The translations under genes and the position numbers were made by a program. A DNA stretch of 39,428 nucleotides from a virus. Positions 7,300 to 16,135 of this stretch are shown here, piece by piece. Each line of letters begins with the position of its first letter. The first letter of the stretch is position 1. The notes beneath the pieces were generated by a model. It had not been told where the DNA came from, did not search any database, and saw only the letters and a list, made by a program, of their open reading frames with translations. The DNA lies in the IMG/VR virus record IMGVR_UViG_3300035158_000906, positions 1 through 39,428 of that record, one strand, 5' to 3'.

Positions 7300-10249
7300 T
7301 TATGACCAAATGCGGAAGACATTTGGCTTCCTCAAACAAAATCCCGTGGAAGCGGTTCGAAGAATACTTAACGTGGACATGCCACCACACCAAAGGATGG
7401 CAATCAGGCAAGCGTGGGAGAAGCCATACAACCTGTGGGTCTGGGGGAGGGGCTGCGGGAAGTGCACTTGCGGTGACACTATTGTATTTACTGACAATGG
7501 AATGTTGCAAATAGGTAACGAGCTCGGTGTCACTTCCCAGGAGCAAATGCTTGTGCCACTCAAGCGTAAGTTGTGGGGATTCAGCGAAGAAGCAGAGAGC
7601 TCACACTGGTACTGCGATGGTCATGGGCCAACCAAAAAAATCACCACCAGCATAGGCATAGAGCTTGAGGGCACACTAGAACATCCCGTTTTAGTCATGT
7701 GCGAAGACGGCTACATGAGGATGAGAAGACTTGAGAATATCAAGCCCGGTGACTATGTAGTTGTAGAGCATGGTCAGAACTACTTCGGTTCGTCAACTAA
7801 GCTGCTCTCTGTAGCTGCTACTGGCAAACGTGTCAAACTCCCTTCGCACATGACACCAGCATTGGCTTACTGGATAGGCCTAACGTTGGGTGACGGCTGC
7901 TTTACTGAATCCTCCAATACCATCGCCTTCACTGGTCTAGAGAGCACTCAATCCACATGGCGCTCACTGACAAAAGAAGTTTTCGATATCGAGCCCCGCC
8001 TATCAGAGCAAAGAGGAGACACGACCACCTATGCAATTTCCCGCCAACAACTAAACAACTGGCTTGAGCAGTCGGTGGGGATGGGGCGTAGTCTTTCTAT
8101 CAACAAATCAGTTCCCATCAGTATCCGCAAAGCACCAAAGGAGTGCGTGGCTGCCTTCCTTCGCGGCTTGTTTGACACAGATGGTGGAGTAGAGCATGGA
8201 GGAGCACAGCTTTACACCTCCTCGAAGGAACTAGCAAGACAAGTGCAGATAATCCTGCTCAACTTCGGCATCGTATCCTCGATACAGAGTCAGGAGACCG
8301 ACTGCAATGAGGCTTACCGTGTCGTTGTCCTGTCGGGCTTCAATGAGGTATTCGAGCAGGAGATTGGCTTCGACCACCCTGAAAAGAAGGCAAAGCTCAG
8401 AGAGCACAACCTAAAGGGAGAAAGCAATGGGCGTAATCATAATCTGTTCTGTGTTCCACACCTCGGGGAGATAGTCAAGCGCCTTCGTGCCAAAACCCGC
8501 GAGACTATGGATTGTGGATTCAGTCGTGAGGACAACTACTTTATCAAGAGCTTCTATCGCAAGGGTGAAAATCAAAGCTACGATAGAATAGCCAAACTGC
8601 CTGACATACTGCACGTAGACTGCCCCGAACGCCGTTACTTGCAGTCGCTGCTTGCACAGCGTTACTTCTTCGCAGAGGTTACTTCTGTAGAAGACAGCGA
8701 AGCAGTTACTTATGATTTTGTGGTCCCAGAAGGGCAGATGTTCTCGGGCAATGGCTTGGTCAATCATAATACATATTGCCTTGCTCTGATATCCTGCATA
8801 ACTGCCATCCTCCGCCCCAGAACTAGAGTCGTTATGGTCGGGAGTAGCTTCCGACAGAGCAAATTCGTCATGGAAGAAGTAGGCAACATATATGACCAGG
8901 CCCCCTACTTCCGAGAATGCTGCGAGAAGAAGATAATACACAACCCAGATGCTGTTACACTCAACTTCAAGAATGGTAGCTCAATCAGAGCAATGCCACT
9001 GGGCGACGGCGGTAAGATTCGTGGCGCTCGTGCTCACCTATTGGTTATTGATGAGGCTGCGCAGGTCCCGCCTGACATTATTGACAAAGTAGTCATGCCA
9101 ATGATGTCAACCGCAGTTGACCCAATGCTATCAGTAAAGATACAAAGAATGATAGACCAGGGCAAAGAAGTTCCGCAGGAATTGATGGACCAACTTAGGT
9201 CCAACCAGTTCGTCATGGCTTCATCGGCATACTATCAATTCAACCACCTATACGACAAATTCGAGACATTCAGCGAATTAACAGCTGAGACCATCGAGGG
9301 GGAGGAGAACCCCAAATATGACCCCAAATATGCCTTGCACGTCTACGATTACAGAGACCTGCCCAAGGGCTTCATGGACCAAGGCATCATAGAGCACGCG
9401 CGAGTTTCTATGCCATATTATGATTTCTTGATGGAGTGGCAAGCTGTATTCCCGCCAGACTCCGAAGGGTTCTATAAGATGTCCATGCTGGAACAGGTGT
9501 CTACCCCATCTGTCAAGATAAAGTTCCGTGGCGACAAGAACAAGGTTTACGTCATGGGAGTAGACCCAGCTCGTGTGTCTGATAATTTCGCCATTGTTAT
9601 CATTGAGCTTGGAGAAGAAGAGCACAGCGTAGTGAGGGTTATCCACCTGAACGACGAAAGCTTCCAGACCATGCGCGATAAGATACTAGAGTGCATGATT
9701 CACTACCCCAACATACAACGCATAGCTATGGACACAGGTGGTGGCGGGTTGGCTCTGATGGATATGTTGGCGGGTGAAGATGGGAATGACCTCGTGTGGA
9801 CCGACAAGACGGGCAAGGCACACACCATAGAACCCATCAGGGAGATTGACGACGATAGCAATAAACGAGGGCAGCGCATTTTGGATATGGTCAACTTCAC
9901 CCCGCAGAACAACCACGAAATGGCGACTAAGCTACGAGCCGCTTTCCAGACAGGGGCGTTGAAGCTCCCTGGGTACCAGGCGCAGCTCAACCCCAGCGAA
10001 GAAGAAGCAGCGCTTGAAATTCAAGAGATGAAGCAGGAGCTGGCTAACATAATCGCTAAGCCCACCAGAAGCGGCTGGCCCAAGTATGAAACAATTGATG
10101 CCAACAAGCAACTGAAGGACCGAGCGTCAGCCCTGTGGCTCTCCAACAAAGCAGCGGGTGACCTGACGAATACCGATGTGGAAGAGAAGAAGGAGCTTGC
10201 TGGCGGCATAGCGGGCAGTAACGTATTTGCAGTAAACATGGGAGTGTAG
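7283..10249 (+). CDS. terL: Terminase large subunit interrupted by an intein (988 aa precursor)
   Basis: The ATPase/nuclease of the DNA packaging motor. The precursor has 988 residues. Removing the intein (residues 61-496) leaves a 552-residue enzyme of normal size. Mature features are Walker A GRGCGKT (split by the intein between Lys and Thr), Walker B LLVIDEAAQ with precursor Asp590-Glu591, and the RNase H-like nuclease with Asp761 in VMGVDPARVSDN. Asp817 lies in IAMDTGGGG, and a late Asp in LKDRASALWLS. Since Walker A is cut, ATP hydrolysis and DNA packaging must depend on protein splicing. It overlaps the small subunit gene by 17 bases, and the portal gene starts three bases after its stop. 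Confidence 0.95.
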   Translation: MAQRISYDQMRKTFGFLKQNPVEAVRRILNVDMPPHQRMAIRQAWEKPYNLWVWGRGCGKCTCGDTIVFTDNGMLQIGNELGVTSQEQMLVPLKRKLWGFSEEAESSHWYCDGHGPTKKITTSIGIELEGTLEHPVLVMCEDGYMRMRRLENIKPGDYVVVEHGQNYFGSSTKLLSVAATGKRVKLPSHMTPALAYWIGLTLGDGCFTESSNTIAFTGLESTQSTWRSLTKEVFDIEPRLSEQRGDTTTYAISRQQLNNWLEQSVGMGRSLSINKSVPISIRKAPKECVAAFLRGLFDTDGGVEHGGAQLYTSSKELARQVQIILLNFGIVSSIQSQETDCNEAYRVVVLSGFNEVFEQEIGFDHPEKKAKLREHNLKGESNGRNHNLFCVPHLGEIVKRLRAKTRETMDCGFSREDNYFIKSFYRKGENQSYDRIAKLPDILHVDCPERRYLQSLLAQRYFFAEVTSVEDSEAVTYDFVVPEGQMFSGNGLVNHNTYCLALISCITAILRPRTRVVMVGSSFRQSKFVMEEVGNIYDQAPYFRECCEKKIIHNPDAVTLNFKNGSSIRAMPLGDGGKIRGARAHLLVIDEAAQVPPDIIDKVVMPMMSTAVDPMLSVKIQRMIDQGKEVPQELMDQLRSNQFVMASSAYYQFNHLYDKFETFSELTAETIEGEENPKYDPKYALHVYDYRDLPKGFMDQGIIEHARVSMPYYDFLMEWQAVFPPDSEGFYKMSMLEQVSTPSVKIKFRGDKNKVYVMGVDPARVSDNFAIVIIELGEEEHSVVRVIHLNDESFQTMRDKILECMIHYPNIQRIAMDTGGGGLALMDMLAGEDGNDLVWTDKTGKAHTIEPIREIDDDSNKRGQRILDMVNFTPQNNHEMATKLRAAFQTGALKLPGYQAQLNPSEEEAALEIQEMKQELANIIAKPTRSGWPKYETIDANKQLKDRASALWLSNKAAGDLTNTDVEEKKELAGGIAGSNVFAVNMGV
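7463..8770 (+). mobile_element. Intein with LAGLIDADG homing endonuclease in terL
   Basis: A 436-residue in-frame insertion. The N-terminal splicing block begins with Cys1 (CTCGDTIVF), block B has TLEH, block F reads VTYDFVVPEGQMF, and the C-terminus is GNGLVNHN followed by Thr as the +1 extein residue. All are canonical for a class 1 intein. Between the blocks are two LAGLIDADG-type helices, LAYWIGLTLGDGC at intein residues 134-146 and FLRGLFDTDGG at 232-242, about one hundred residues apart as usual. Their acidic residues are kept, so the endonuclease may be active. Insertion lies exactly between Lys and Thr of GxxGKT, a conserved site that favours homing into related phages. Confidence 0.95.
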
Positions 10250-10252
10250 CAA

Positions 10253-12031
10253 ATGGATAATGTGACACACGGTGATGTGGGAAAGGTCATAGACCACCAA
10301 GATGGTGCCATGTCTCTCATAGCAGAGGTAACCCCCACCAAAAGGCAACAGGTAGACAACGGCCTGAATGAAGTGGTGCAGGCCACGGGCACCGGAAGCG
10401 TACGGCAGATTGAGGGGCTTGGGGGGAGCATAGAACAAACCGCCGAACGAGCAGTTGCCAACACTATGTTCCGCAGGGACTCTCAGCTCAACCCCGCAAG
10501 GAAATCAAACACTGAGCCCTTCATGGATTTGCCAATGAGCGGGCGGGACTCCCACGATGTCTACCGCAAACAGATTGGGCTGGCGCAGGAGCTTTACTTC
10601 TGGGAGCCCATCATTGCCACAGTCATTGATATTATGGTGGAGTTTTCCATAGCTGGCATGCACCACCAAAGTAACCACCCTCGTGTCAAGAAGTGGTTTG
10701 ATGATTGGGCAGAAGAGGTGAGGCTTGAGCAGGTCATAAAGTGGGCATTGCAAGACTACTACCTGTCGGGGGCTGCTCGTATCATGCGACAGGATAACGA
10801 GCAGGGCGTCCCAGTGGGCTTCAACGTTATCAACCCAGCAGTGGTCAGAATAGAGGGCTCCCTAAACACCGCCCTTACAGGGGAGGCCCCCAAGTACGCT
10901 ATCAAAAAGAGAGACCTTACCTCCGACCAGTACCTGGATAGAAATAGCGACATACAGTGGCCCAGCTGGGTGCGGGAAAAGGAGGATATGATAATCATAC
11001 CCAGCGACCGCATGTTCTCCATTGAACGCAAGAAGATGCCATACCAACGCTATCCCACCCCACTGGTCATGCGAGTAGCCCGAGCAATCATGTTCAAGCG
11101 CAAGCTGGAGCTTATGGACTGGTCAACAGCAGACAATATGATTAACAGTCTGGTCACCGTGACTATTGGCAATGACGAATACCCAGCTACCAAGAAGCAG
11201 ATACAACAGCTCAAGAAGGTATTCCAAACTGGCGCTAAGTCCATGATTGTCTATTGGGACCACACCCTCAATGTGCAGTTTCATAGGCCAGAGGCCGACC
11301 AGGTGCTGGGCTCTGAGAAGTACGAGCGTGTTATTCAAGACATCATGACAGGCCTTGGCGTCAGCCAATCTCTCGTGTCAGGTGGCGGAGGCGGCAGCGG
11401 CGCTTACGCCAGCCAATGGATTGCAGTCCTAGCCCTAATCGAGCGGCTTGAGTGGGGCAGGCAAGATATCATACAGGCGTTTAGGCCCATATACCGCGAC
11501 ATAATGAGGTCTCGGGGCGAGTACTCCGTGGACCCGCCAGAGCTGAAGTTCGACCGCATGCGGCTCAGGCAAGAGGACCGCGTGAAGATGATTCTGATGG
11601 CCATGAGAGACCGTGGCCTGCTCTCGGCACGCACCGCTCTGGAGGAAGCTGGCTATGACGCAGAGACCGAAATGGAAAATCAAAAGGATGAAATGGAGCT
11701 TATGGAGGAGGGAATCTTCACCCCGATAGGTAATACTCCTATAAAGGGAGAGCCTGGAAGACCCAAGGGTAGGCCTGGCAATTACCCCGACATGAGACAA
11801 CCTAACGACTCTCAGCCAGACCAGCAATCAGATGGAAAAGAAAGAATGGTCATGGTTGATGGGGATATTGTCATACCTACTAACGACGACATCGTTGAGG
11901 CGGAGACAGAAAGCGAGATAGAGAAGCTAGACCGCGAGATAGAACGAGCGCAGCAGGCTGCTGAAGAGTTAGAGCAACGCAAGCAACAGTTGCTCACCCA
12001 GTCGCCTGACGATTACGAGGGAGATGATTAA
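10253..12031 (+). CDS. Portal protein (592 aa)
   Basis: The dodecameric ring through which DNA enters and leaves the capsid. Identification rests on its place after the large terminase, its length, and portal-like segments: an N-terminal QIGLAQELYFWEPIIATVIDIMVEF helix region and IPSDRMFSIERKKMPYQRYPTPLV. These are followed by helices (AIMFKRKLELMDWSTADNMINS) and the GLGVSQSLVSGGGGGSG loop typical of portals before the crown/stem helices. The C-terminal 100 residues are polar and charged, ending in a coiled-coil-like stretch (IEKLDREIERAQQAAEELEQ), perhaps a crown tail. It starts three bases after terL. Confidence 0.88.
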   Translation: MDNVTHGDVGKVIDHQDGAMSLIAEVTPTKRQQVDNGLNEVVQATGTGSVRQIEGLGGSIEQTAERAVANTMFRRDSQLNPARKSNTEPFMDLPMSGRDSHDVYRKQIGLAQELYFWEPIIATVIDIMVEFSIAGMHHQSNHPRVKKWFDDWAEEVRLEQVIKWALQDYYLSGAARIMRQDNEQGVPVGFNVINPAVVRIEGSLNTALTGEAPKYAIKKRDLTSDQYLDRNSDIQWPSWVREKEDMIIIPSDRMFSIERKKMPYQRYPTPLVMRVARAIMFKRKLELMDWSTADNMINSLVTVTIGNDEYPATKKQIQQLKKVFQTGAKSMIVYWDHTLNVQFHRPEADQVLGSEKYERVIQDIMTGLGVSQSLVSGGGGGSGAYASQWIAVLALIERLEWGRQDIIQAFRPIYRDIMRSRGEYSVDPPELKFDRMRLRQEDRVKMILMAMRDRGLLSARTALEEAGYDAETEMENQKDEMELMEEGIFTPIGNTPIKGEPGRPKGRPGNYPDMRQPNDSQPDQQSDGKERMVMVDGDIVIPTNDDIVEAETESEIEKLDREIERAQQAAEELEQRKQQLLTQSPDDYEGDD

Positions 12032-12032
12032 T

Positions 12033-14378
12033 ATGCAATCGGGAGCAAAGCAGGTGGTTAGGTTTGCCTCCTCCCCTGTTACACTGGGTGAGCCGACACC
12101 AACAAAGACCTACTTCAGCTACGTTCTGTGTCATGCTCTGCCATTCTTTAATGCCAATCGTGACACCTGGACGGAAGCTACGATGGCTAACTCGTTCAGT
12201 AGCGTCATCGACCACCCGCACAACATCGAACACGTGCAGGATAAGATTTGTGGGCATATCTACGATGCAGTGTTCGTGGAGTCCACGGAGGACACGCCAG
12301 CCTGCATCGTAGCAGCCAGCGTGCTCTATAACCATGTCTACCCTGACATTACCGAAGACCTGGCAGATGAAGACAACCCATGGGCGGTATCCATGGAGTG
12401 TATGTTTGGCAATATAGCCATCTGGTACGATGGGGAGCTCTACACCGATGCCAGTGAGCCTATTGTTGACGATTTGCTTGATAATCTTCATGGTACATAC
12501 GAAGGCAAGCCTGTAGTCAGGGTTTGCGGTGGAGAAGATGGGGAGGTAATTTTCTCTGGTGCGGCACTCACAGAATGCCCAGCAGACGAAGGGGCTGTTA
12601 TACAGGATGTAGCTACGGCATCTCAGGTGAAGAGCCTTACACAACACCTCAATGATATGGATATGCCCGTGGGGCAAAGCGGCCCAGAGCCCATCATCCT
12701 ACCTGGCAGCCAAAAGTTCAACTCAACCGACCAGCTTGAGGAGGTTGTTGCTCACCTTGAAGAGGGGGTAGACGAGGTGGTGGTAGACCGAGGCAGCCAA
12801 AAGCGCCGCGTTGTTTGCCGCCTAGAGTGTAATTCCGAGGAGGAGGGACAGGCACAGATGGACCCAGTAGAGATGTTTGATATCGAAGACCCATCTAAGA
12901 CCCCAGAAGAGGAGCAGCTGCGCCCCACACTTTGTATGGTTGGGAAAAGCGATTGCATGAACTTTGACCCCACAGAACCCAAGGACGGTTGCGCCAACGC
13001 TATTGCCACCGATGATGGCAGCTGCGCCAACTACAACCCAGGCTTCCCCCTGCTATTCGGCAGCATCGAAGATGCAGCTGAAGGGCAGCACATCAGGGAG
13101 GTCTACCCGCTATTTACCCGAGCATTCTTCGACTACGATGTTGTGGTATACGTAGATGGCGATGCCGAAGATGAGGCCGAATTCGTAGCTGTCATATACC
13201 ACTGGAAGACTATAGAGGTATACGCCAGAGAGACTTTCACCAGCCTGTCATCGCTCAAAGAGTGGCTAGAGGAAGCGCTCGACGAATTGGCGACAGAGAT
13301 AGATGAAGAGATAGATGAAATGTACAAGGACGAATCCGAGCTCATAGCCGCCGTATCCAAACTTGACATGCATGTTGTAGCTGAGTGCATAGGTTTGTGT
13401 GAAGATGAATTCAACGAATTCATCGACGAGAACAGCGAGCTAACCGATGCGGCTATCACCTACAAGCTCATCAAGGCACAGGATGCAACTGGTGAGGGGG
13501 AAAATGACGAAAAAGACGAGGGCACAAGCCTCCTCGTGAGGGGCATGCAACTCCTTGAAGAGGGGGTGCGTAGGATAGGAATTCCATATTCTTCCGAGAG
13601 TAGGGAGGAAATCGATGCTCAGGAAGACAATACTATAGTTGAAGATACATCCGAAGGAGGTGAGTCTAATATGCCTGAGGAACTTGAAGAGCAAGTTGCT
13701 GAGCTCAGAGAAGAGCTCGCAGAGACCGAAGCTACCGCCGCACAGCAGCAGGAAGAGATTTCTGAGCTGTCTGGTCGTGTAGAAGAGCTGACAACCGCTA
13801 ACGATGAGCTCCAGACTGAGGTCGAGGAGCTGACCGAGGCGAACGAGGCTCTGGAGGCCGAAAAGGGAGAAGTCGAGCAGGAGTTTGCCGACTTCAAGGC
13901 CGAGGTCGAACAGCGCGAGCACGAGCGCGTCGTAGCAGAGCGCAAGGAGGCGCGATGGGCAGAGCTGCGCGAGGCTGGTCTTTATGCCAACGCAGACGAA
14001 GATGTCCAGGAGCGCGTCCAGAGTCGCATCGCTGAGATGGAGGACGACGAGTTCGAGGACTACCTCACTGAACTCAAGGCAGCAATGCCCGCCTCTGACT
14101 CGGATGATGCTGAAGAAGATGAGGGCGAAGAGGCCTCTGCCGAAGAAGAAGCAGAGGAGGAGGAAGAGGTAGCTCAGGAGGATGCAGAAGCCCAAGAGGC
14201 CGAGCAGGCCGAGGACTTCGAGCCTTCCCGTGCTGCCGACCATGATACCGCTGATGTAGCTGGCACTGACCCACTGGGCAACCAGCGCACCGGTATGGGG
14301 ATGAACGTCGAGCAGCGAAGCGCCGACGACCTCCACTCACAATTTGAGCGGCTGCACGGAGCACGCGCCGCCAAGTAA
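12033..14378 (+). CDS. Prohead maturation protease fused to scaffold (781 aa)
   Basis: Residues 1 to about 200 resemble phage prohead serine proteases. A histidine in VIDHPHNIEH and a serine in PWAVSMECMFG are in the order and spacing of that fold and are the likely catalytic pair. Residues about 307-338 hold a cysteine-rich DDGSC-type stretch. Beyond about 350 the chain is acidic, and from residue 547 it is a heptad-rich coiled coil with a long Glu tract, as in scaffolds. ATG at 12033 lies one base after the portal stop, with GAGGGAG at 12017-12023; an ATG at 12024 touches that site and is less likely. An in-frame internal start yields scaffold alone, as in the lambda C/Nu3 arrangement. Protease assignment is by pattern, not search. 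Confidence 0.75.
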   Translation: MQSGAKQVVRFASSPVTLGEPTPTKTYFSYVLCHALPFFNANRDTWTEATMANSFSSVIDHPHNIEHVQDKICGHIYDAVFVESTEDTPACIVAASVLYNHVYPDITEDLADEDNPWAVSMECMFGNIAIWYDGELYTDASEPIVDDLLDNLHGTYEGKPVVRVCGGEDGEVIFSGAALTECPADEGAVIQDVATASQVKSLTQHLNDMDMPVGQSGPEPIILPGSQKFNSTDQLEEVVAHLEEGVDEVVVDRGSQKRRVVCRLECNSEEEGQAQMDPVEMFDIEDPSKTPEEEQLRPTLCMVGKSDCMNFDPTEPKDGCANAIATDDGSCANYNPGFPLLFGSIEDAAEGQHIREVYPLFTRAFFDYDVVVYVDGDAEDEAEFVAVIYHWKTIEVYARETFTSLSSLKEWLEEALDELATEIDEEIDEMYKDESELIAAVSKLDMHVVAECIGLCEDEFNEFIDENSELTDAAITYKLIKAQDATGEGENDEKDEGTSLLVRGMQLLEEGVRRIGIPYSSESREEIDAQEDNTIVEDTSEGGESNMPEELEEQVAELREELAETEATAAQQQEEISELSGRVEELTTANDELQTEVEELTEANEALEAEKGEVEQEFADFKAEVEQREHERVVAERKEARWAELREAGLYANADEDVQERVQSRIAEMEDDEFEDYLTELKAAMPASDSDDAEEDEGEEASAEEEAEEEEEVAQEDAEAQEAEQAEDFEPSRAADHDTADVAGTDPLGNQRTGMGMNVEQRSADDLHSQFERLHGARAAK
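13628..13645 (+). repeat. 18-base direct repeat, copy 2 (upstream of internal scaffold start)
   Basis: Identical to 6545-6562. It lies inside the protease-scaffold reading frame (encoding DNTIVED) just before the strong internal ribosome site, a suitable place for an internal promoter that would raise scaffold and capsid expression. Confidence 0.45.
13654..13663 (+). promoter_or_regulatory. Strong internal Shine-Dalgarno site
   Basis: AAGGAGGTGA matches the 16S rRNA anti-SD sequence over ten bases and sits seven bases before the in-frame ATG at 13671. Such a match inside a gene at the domain boundary is best explained by an internal translation start. Confidence 0.8.
13671..14378 (+). CDS. 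Scaffold protein from an internal in-frame start (235 aa)
   Basis: ATG at 13671 is in the frame of the protease gene and is preceded by AAGGAGGTGA (13654-13663), an almost perfect ribosome binding site seven bases away. The product begins MPEELEEQVAELREELAETE and continues as a long coiled coil with Leu/Val heptads to about residue 110. A second helical region follows, then a Glu/Ala-rich tract, and a basic-ended C-terminus (LHSQFERLHGARAAK) of the kind that binds capsid protein. Known head-assembly systems make scaffold this way so that it outnumbers protease. One copy of the 18-base repeat lies 25 bases upstream. Confidence 0.8.
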   Translation: MPEELEEQVAELREELAETEATAAQQQEEISELSGRVEELTTANDELQTEVEELTEANEALEAEKGEVEQEFADFKAEVEQREHERVVAERKEARWAELREAGLYANADEDVQERVQSRIAEMEDDEFEDYLTELKAAMPASDSDDAEEDEGEEASAEEEAEEEEEVAQEDAEAQEAEQAEDFEPSRAADHDTADVAGTDPLGNQRTGMGMNVEQRSADDLHSQFERLHGARAAK

Positions 14379-14413
14379 TCCACAACCACCAGTAGCAAGG
14401 AGGTGCAAAACCG

Positions 14414-14944
14414 ATGATTGATGCACGATACGAAACAATCACCACGATTTTCTGTGACACAGCAGAAGATATCGCGGATTCCGCGAATATCTCGGCGGGT
14501 ATTGTCGTCATGTTGGATGACTCCGACACCAACGATGAGCCCGAGGACCCTACAAACGTTGTGGTCAGCGATGGCACAGCGGCTTACGGTCTGCTGGCAC
14601 AGCAAATCATCGCGCCGCCATCCGACGCCAGCTATGACTCGATGGAGCAGGTGGTCGTGGATTACGAACTCACACCACTCTCTGTCTCAAAGAAGGCCTA
14701 CGCTGGCAAGCCTGTCGGTGTGTTCGTAAACGGTGGCGTGTTTATCACAGACATGTATGTCGCTGATGTCGTTCCAGGCGACACCCTGTATGTGACCACC
14801 GAGGGGAAGCTTACCCCCACCTACGCCACAACCGCAACCACCTCAGCCGGTAATGTTGCCGTTGCTGTCGCCGAAACTGTTGGCGATGCTGACGGAGCCG
14901 ATGACGGTGGAGCCACGAAGATACGCATTAAGTTGCTTGTGTAA
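14414..14944 (+). CDS. Putative head decoration protein (176 aa)
   Basis: A small beta-rich protein between scaffold and major capsid genes, the usual place of a decoration protein that stabilises the expanded shell. The pattern AGKPVGVFVNGGVFITDMY...GDTLYVTTEGKLTP...NVAVAVAETVGD recalls decoration/DUF2190-like proteins, which have a similar GDxVYVxxDGKLT...VAxAxE line. An AAGGAGGTG site precedes the ATG. Assignment is by pattern and gene order. A clear alternative is another head-surface protein. Confidence 0.65.
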   Translation: MIDARYETITTIFCDTAEDIADSANISAGIVVMLDDSDTNDEPEDPTNVVVSDGTAAYGLLAQQIIAPPSDASYDSMEQVVVDYELTPLSVSKKAYAGKPVGVFVNGGVFITDMYVADVVPGDTLYVTTEGKLTPTYATTATTSAGNVAVAVAETVGDADGADDGGATKIRIKLLV

Positions 14945-14974
14945 TGAAAACCACACCTGAGGAGGTGAACTAGC

Positions 14975-15991
14975 ATGCCTGGACAAATCGATTTGCGAGA
15001 GTTCGCTCGTCAGATTCTCGAACAGACTGAGGGCGAAGACAACCTGGTAACAACCAAGAGCGGTCGTCGCGCTGAGATGCTCGGCGACATGCCACGGGAT
15101 GAGAAGATTGAGGCGACAAAGGCCTCTATCGAGTCTCCCGAAGCGTTCGGTGAGTGGGCGCAAGCCCTAAGCCTTCCTTTGGAGGTTATGCTCGACCGCG
15201 AGAGCACGGTGCGCAATATCTATCAGGTCATTCCACTAGACCACAATAGCCCGCCCACCTTCCCGGTGCTTGGCACCGAGGAGCAGCAGGGCTCGGCCTG
15301 GGTAGTCCCGGGGCTTATGCTTCAGCCCACGCAGCGCATCGTGGCCGATACGGTCACCGTGAACACCTTCGAGGTCACCAGCTCTATTGAGTGGAAGCGA
15401 CAGTTCCAGCGGGACGGTCGTTTTGACGTGGCCGAGAAGTGCACGAGCCTCATGAAGCAGTGGGTGCTCATCACCGAGGAGGAAAAGGGTTGGGAACTCC
15501 TGAAGACTGCCAGCACCGCGATGAACTCTGCTCAGTCCATCTCTGATGGCGAGCCGGGTGCAAGCTACCTCTCCAAGGAGCTTATCAACCTACTTGACGT
15601 GCGTATGTCACGTCACCCCTCCAATATCAGGCAGCAGCGCGGTCGCCGCTTGACCAACCTGTATGCCAACAACGAGCGCCTCGCCGATATCCGGGAGTGG
15701 ACGACGACCACCATCGACCCCGTGACCCAGCGCGAAATCTTCCAGAATGCCGGTCTGAATGGCATCTGGGATATCGCACTTGAGGAGTACTACTTCCTTG
15801 AGAACACTGAGGTTTACGGGTTCGACCTCCGCGACCAGAGCAACCTCGGCGTCATGCCTATTGCCGAGTCGCTCATCACGGAGCCACTGTACGCCTCCTT
15901 GGATAGGTGGCGAGTGGGCGTCAAGTGCCTTGAAGAGATTGGCTTCGCCGTCCTGGACGCGAGGTCCATCATCAAGGGCACCATCAGCTAA
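14975..15991 (+). CDS. Major capsid protein (338 aa)
   Basis: Predicted HK97-fold shell protein, chosen for its size, its place after scaffold and decoration genes, and its very strong GAGGAGGTG ribosome site. The N-terminal 75 residues are charged and helical. The middle has TVNTFEVTSSIEWKRQFQRDGRFDV, as in the shell-forming core with an extended loop. A long helix (VAEKCTSLMKQWVLITEEEKGWELLKTAS) resembles the spine helix. The C-terminal part RWRVGVKCLEEIGFAVLDARSIIKGTI is typical of capsid P-domain endings. A perfect hairpin follows the gene. No maturation cleavage site can be named. Confidence 0.8.
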   Translation: MPGQIDLREFARQILEQTEGEDNLVTTKSGRRAEMLGDMPRDEKIEATKASIESPEAFGEWAQALSLPLEVMLDRESTVRNIYQVIPLDHNSPPTFPVLGTEEQQGSAWVVPGLMLQPTQRIVADTVTVNTFEVTSSIEWKRQFQRDGRFDVAEKCTSLMKQWVLITEEEKGWELLKTASTAMNSAQSISDGEPGASYLSKELINLLDVRMSRHPSNIRQQRGRRLTNLYANNERLADIREWTTTTIDPVTQREIFQNAGLNGIWDIALEEYYFLENTEVYGFDLRDQSNLGVMPIAESLITEPLYASLDRWRVGVKCLEEIGFAVLDARSIIKGTIS

Positions 15992-16025
15992 GCGCTGTGG
16001 TGTGAAACCCGAGACCAGCAAACTC

Positions 16026-16058
16026 CAGCGGCAGCGCTCTCTAATGGCGCTGCCGCTG
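16026..16058 (+). terminator. Perfect 12-bp hairpin after the capsid gene
   Basis: CAGCGGCAGCGC at 16026-16037 pairs with GCGCTGCCGCTG at 16047-16058 around a nine-base loop. It is GC-rich and followed by a short T-rich stretch (TTTGCATT), so it may stop or slow transcription after the capsid gene or protect the capsid mRNA 3' end. The T run is weak for a full terminator. Confidence 0.65.
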
Positions 16059-16135
16059 TTTGCATTAGAGGAAATCTTGTCTCTCTTTGACAAGACTAAG
16101 TGTACACAACAAGCCGTGAGAGGAGGCGTACCACT

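Noticed and set aside
13440-14336. Long minus-strand open frame (298 codons) opposite the scaffold
   Set aside because: It mirrors the GAG/GAA-rich acidic coiled coil and gives an artificial Leu-rich product. No ribosome site or independent evidence; the plus-strand gene is certain.
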